The position numbers and the translations under genes are program-made. A DNA stretch of 16,141 nucleotides from Methanobacterium sp. UBA279 (lineage in GTDB: Archaea > Methanobacteriota > Methanobacteria > Methanobacteriales > Methanobacteriaceae): contig DAQK01000019.1 in assembly GCA_002502855.1 (NCBI GenBank), positions 1 to 16,141 on the forward strand, given 5' to 3'. Shown one piece after another: positions 14,080 to 16,141 of the stretch; within the stretch, counting starts at the first letter, position 1; every line of letters begins with the position of its first letter. The notes beneath the pieces were generated by a model. The model saw only the letters and a list, made by a program, of their open reading frames with translations. It was not told the origin of the DNA and did not search any database.

Positions 14080-14814
14080 GTGGAAATAAGAGAAATAGTA
14101 AAGGATTCATTAAGTTATCCCCTTACAAATTGGAAGAGCTATCTGATTTTAGGTGTTATATTAATAATTACAAGTTTATATATCGAAATTTGGTGGTCAT
14201 TCTATCCTAATACCCGATTACCATTCGGTGTGATAATTGTCGAACTTGTAACGGGAATTTTATCCCTGGGATATCTGATAAAAATCTTTAAATCAACACT
14301 GGACTGTGAAAATGTACTCCCTAAATTTAATGGATTGCTAAATATAATTGTCGATGGTTTTAAAGGTATTTTAGTTATTATCATTTATGCAATCCCCTTT
14401 TCCATCTTATTTTTAGGGGTTGGTTTATTTCTCAGAGCAAATGGGTACAGTTCAAATGATATTTTTGGACTTACAACGTTACTTATGACCATATGCACTG
14501 TCGTAATTATTCCAATAATAACTTTATCACTAGCAAATATGGCATTTGAAGGTAAATTATCATCTGCTTTTAGTTTTAGTGAAATCCGGGATGATATAGA
14601 TGATATGGGTTGGGATAATTTTATAGCATTATATTTTATACTTGGAATCATTTATATAAGCCCTAATCACATATCGACTGCTTTAAATTATCTTTTAGGC
14701 TGGATTGATCCCTTTTTGATTGTAACTATAATAAAATATCTGATCATAATCCCCTACCTTTACATCTTCGCAACCCGGACGTTTGCTGTGATTTACAGGT
14801 CATCAGTGGTTTAA
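14080..14814 (+). CDS. DUF4013-type polytopic membrane protein
   Basis: A 244-aa integral membrane protein resembling the DUF4013 family found in Methanobacteriales; function unknown. The start is taken as the GTG at 14080 (reading VEIREIVKDSLSYPLTNWKS, the usual opening of these proteins) because GGGGGGTG lies 4 nt upstream; an in-frame ATG at 14059 would add seven residues before that site. About six hydrophobic segments follow: YLILGVILIITSLYI, FGVIIVELVTGILSLGYLI, GILVIIIYAIPFSILFLGVG, LLMTICTVVIIPIITLSLA, FIALYFILGIIYI, and FLIVTIIKYLIIIPYLYIFA. The amphipathic stretch between the fourth and fifth (SFSEIRDDIDDMGWDNF) is family-like. It ends 7 nt from the convergent pentapeptide gene. Confidence 0.8.
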   Translation: MEIREIVKDSLSYPLTNWKSYLILGVILIITSLYIEIWWSFYPNTRLPFGVIIVELVTGILSLGYLIKIFKSTLDCENVLPKFNGLLNIIVDGFKGILVIIIYAIPFSILFLGVGLFLRANGYSSNDIFGLTTLLMTICTVVIIPIITLSLANMAFEGKLSSAFSFSEIRDDIDDMGWDNFIALYFILGIIYISPNHISTALNYLLGWIDPFLIVTIIKYLIIIPYLYIFATRTFAVIYRSSVV

Positions 14815-14821
14815 AGACATA

Positions 14822-15865
14822 TTAAGGTTTTTTCACACGGAACACCCCGGCCAGACCAGCTAGAAGCAGAAGAATGGCAAGTGACATCATATTTAGAGGT
14901 ATTCCTGTGTTTTGCATAGGGATCACCTTTGGTTCTGAGGGGTTCGGAGGAGTTGGTTGTCCGTTTACGATGTTAACGTTCACCAGGTTAGATTCGACTA
15001 TTTGAACGTTGATCAAATTCCCATTCACGATATTGGAAATGGTAATATTTGAATTTACTATGTTACCATTCACGATATTGGAAATGGTAATATTTGAATT
15101 TACTATGTTACCATTCACGATATTGGCATCTATGATAATTGAGTTCACTATATAAGCATTGACGATATTAGCATACATTATAGTCGAATTAATCACGATA
15201 GAATTTATAATATTTGAATCTACATATACTGAATTAATTATAGTCGAATTATACTGTCTGGAGTTGATTATAACCGCATTAACTGGATTTGTATTTCTCA
15301 AAATAGCATTTGCTATGGTAGAGTTTACCGGGTTGACATTGAAGAAATCAACATTTAATATATCCGAGTTAACGATATTAGAACCAATAATATTAGCATT
15401 AATTATACTGGAGTTGGTGGCACTTGACCCGGCGATATTAGTGTTAATTATACTGGAGTTGGTGGCACTTGACCCGGCGATATTAGTGTTAATTATACTC
15501 GAAAAAATGGATGTTACAGCGGCTAGGTTTCCGTTTATAACTGTTGACGAATTTATACCTGATAAAACAACATTAGTGTTGATTACCGATGAATTAACCA
15601 GATTTGAATCGACTAAGTTAGTATTTATGGCTTCTGAATCTTCTATTGTTGAATTTATGGTTTCACCAGGCTTATAAGTATCCTGGACATTCTCATTTTC
15701 CAGATTAACATTCACCAGATCTGAGTCCGTCACTCCAGAATTTACTAAATTACCGTTTACAACGTTTGAATTTTCTACACCAGAATTTTGAGCAGTTATT
15801 GGTGAAAAACTTAGAAGCAGCATGATTAGTAAAAGTGTAACTGAAAGGATTTTGACCGAAGACAA
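14822..15865 (-). CDS. Secreted, C-terminally anchored pentapeptide-repeat protein
   Basis: A 347-aa predicted surface protein. Residues 1-25 are a signal peptide (SVKILSVTLLLIMLLLSFSP, cleaved near ITAQ). Residues 26-302 are about 55 pentapeptides of the form [S/G/V/A]-N-[I/L/V]-x-x (for example SNIVN-GNIVN), matching the A(D/N)Lxx pentapeptide pattern that folds into a right-handed four-sided beta-helix. Some units are irregular around 61-75 and 172-205. A proline-rich linker (PTPPNPSEPK) leads to MQNTGIPLNMM, a 17-residue hydrophobic helix and RVKKP, an arrangement typical of cell-surface proteins of Methanobacteriales. The start is a TTG at 15865 with GGGGGT 6 nt upstream; no ATG precedes the signal peptide in frame. 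A role in adhesion or wall structure is a guess. Confidence 0.85.
   Translation of the reverse strand: MSSVKILSVTLLLIMLLLSFSPITAQNSGVENSNVVNGNLVNSGVTDSDLVNVNLENENVQDTYKPGETINSTIEDSEAINTNLVDSNLVNSSVINTNVVLSGINSSTVINGNLAAVTSIFSSIINTNIAGSSATNSSIINTNIAGSSATNSSIINANIIGSNIVNSDILNVDFFNVNPVNSTIANAILRNTNPVNAVIINSRQYNSTIINSVYVDSNIINSIVINSTIMYANIVNAYIVNSIIIDANIVNGNIVNSNITISNIVNGNIVNSNITISNIVNGNLINVQIVESNLVNVNIVNGQPTPPNPSEPKVIPMQNTGIPLNMMSLAILLLLAGLAGVFRVKKP
15021..15126 (-). repeat. 45-bp direct repeat in the pentapeptide gene (distal set)
   Basis: Two identical 45-bp copies, 15021-15065 and 15066-15110, are followed by a 16-bp partial third. Each encodes three pentapeptides (15 residues). The identity at DNA level, including silent positions, points to a recent duplication. 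Confidence 0.9.
15399..15499 (-). repeat. 45-bp direct repeat in the pentapeptide gene (proximal set)
   Basis: Two identical 45-bp copies, 15399-15443 and 15444-15488, plus a partial third of 11 bp. They encode SSIINTNIAGSSATN twice. The sequence differs from the other 45-bp set, so two separate expansions of the same length took place. Confidence 0.9.

Positions 15866-16141
<276 letters not shown>

Noticed and set aside
15159..15677. Plus-strand ORF of 172 aa rich in isoleucine, leucine and glutamate
   Set aside because: It is the reverse complement of the pentapeptide repeats; its regularity only mirrors the real gene's codon pattern.

Overview
The window looks like chromosomal DNA from a methanogenic archaeon of the order Methanobacteriales, probably Methanobacterium or a close relative. 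This rests on four things seen in the sequence: a secreted protein built from pseudomurein-binding-type repeats, an archaeal-length adenylosuccinate synthetase (340 aa), an AT-rich background with TATA-type promoters and GGAGG/GGTG-type ribosome binding sites, and a tRNA gene without an encoded CCA end. The genus is an inference.

Layout. 1-1975 (minus): two surface-glycan genes, UDP-galactopyranose mutase (glf, cut by the window edge) and a family-2 glycosyltransferase. 2144-2348: a decayed SPFH/stomatin fragment. 2419-3948 (minus): a secreted pseudomurein-binding repeat protein whose best start codon is an unusual ATA. 4313-5612 (plus): the cobalamin-pathway methyltransferase CbiF/CobM and a small membrane-anchored protein. 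5641-6162 (minus): a ribbon-helix-helix regulator followed directly by a 59-residue basic protein, with a palindromic operator-like site upstream. 6354-7572: a gene-poor stretch with a tRNA-Gln(CUG), a short charged protein and remnants of unidentified and tandemly duplicated membrane-protein genes.

7612-10079 (minus) is a complete ectoine operon, ectA-ectB-ectC. It makes the compatible solute ectoine from L-aspartate-beta-semialdehyde via diaminobutyrate and N-acetyl-diaminobutyrate. EctB carries an extra C-terminal tail made of 10-residue repeats, encoded by a 30-bp minisatellite that runs on past the stop codon out of frame. No ectoine hydroxylase, ectoine-specific aspartokinase or transporter is seen. 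10208-11230 (minus) is purA.

11507-13264 is a graveyard: a frameshifted ArsR-type regulator, an N-truncated SHOCT-domain protein, an Mrr-type restriction endonuclease broken by one base in an A-run, and, overlapping its start, the tail of a DNA-methylase-like gene. Together these look like a collapsed restriction-modification locus. 13339-15865 holds a DUF169 protein, a DUF4013-type membrane protein and, convergent to it, an exported, membrane-anchored pentapeptide-repeat protein of about 55 repeats.

Several broken genes differ from an intact frame by single bases in homopolymer runs. This may reflect real decay or sequencing error, and it cannot be told apart here.
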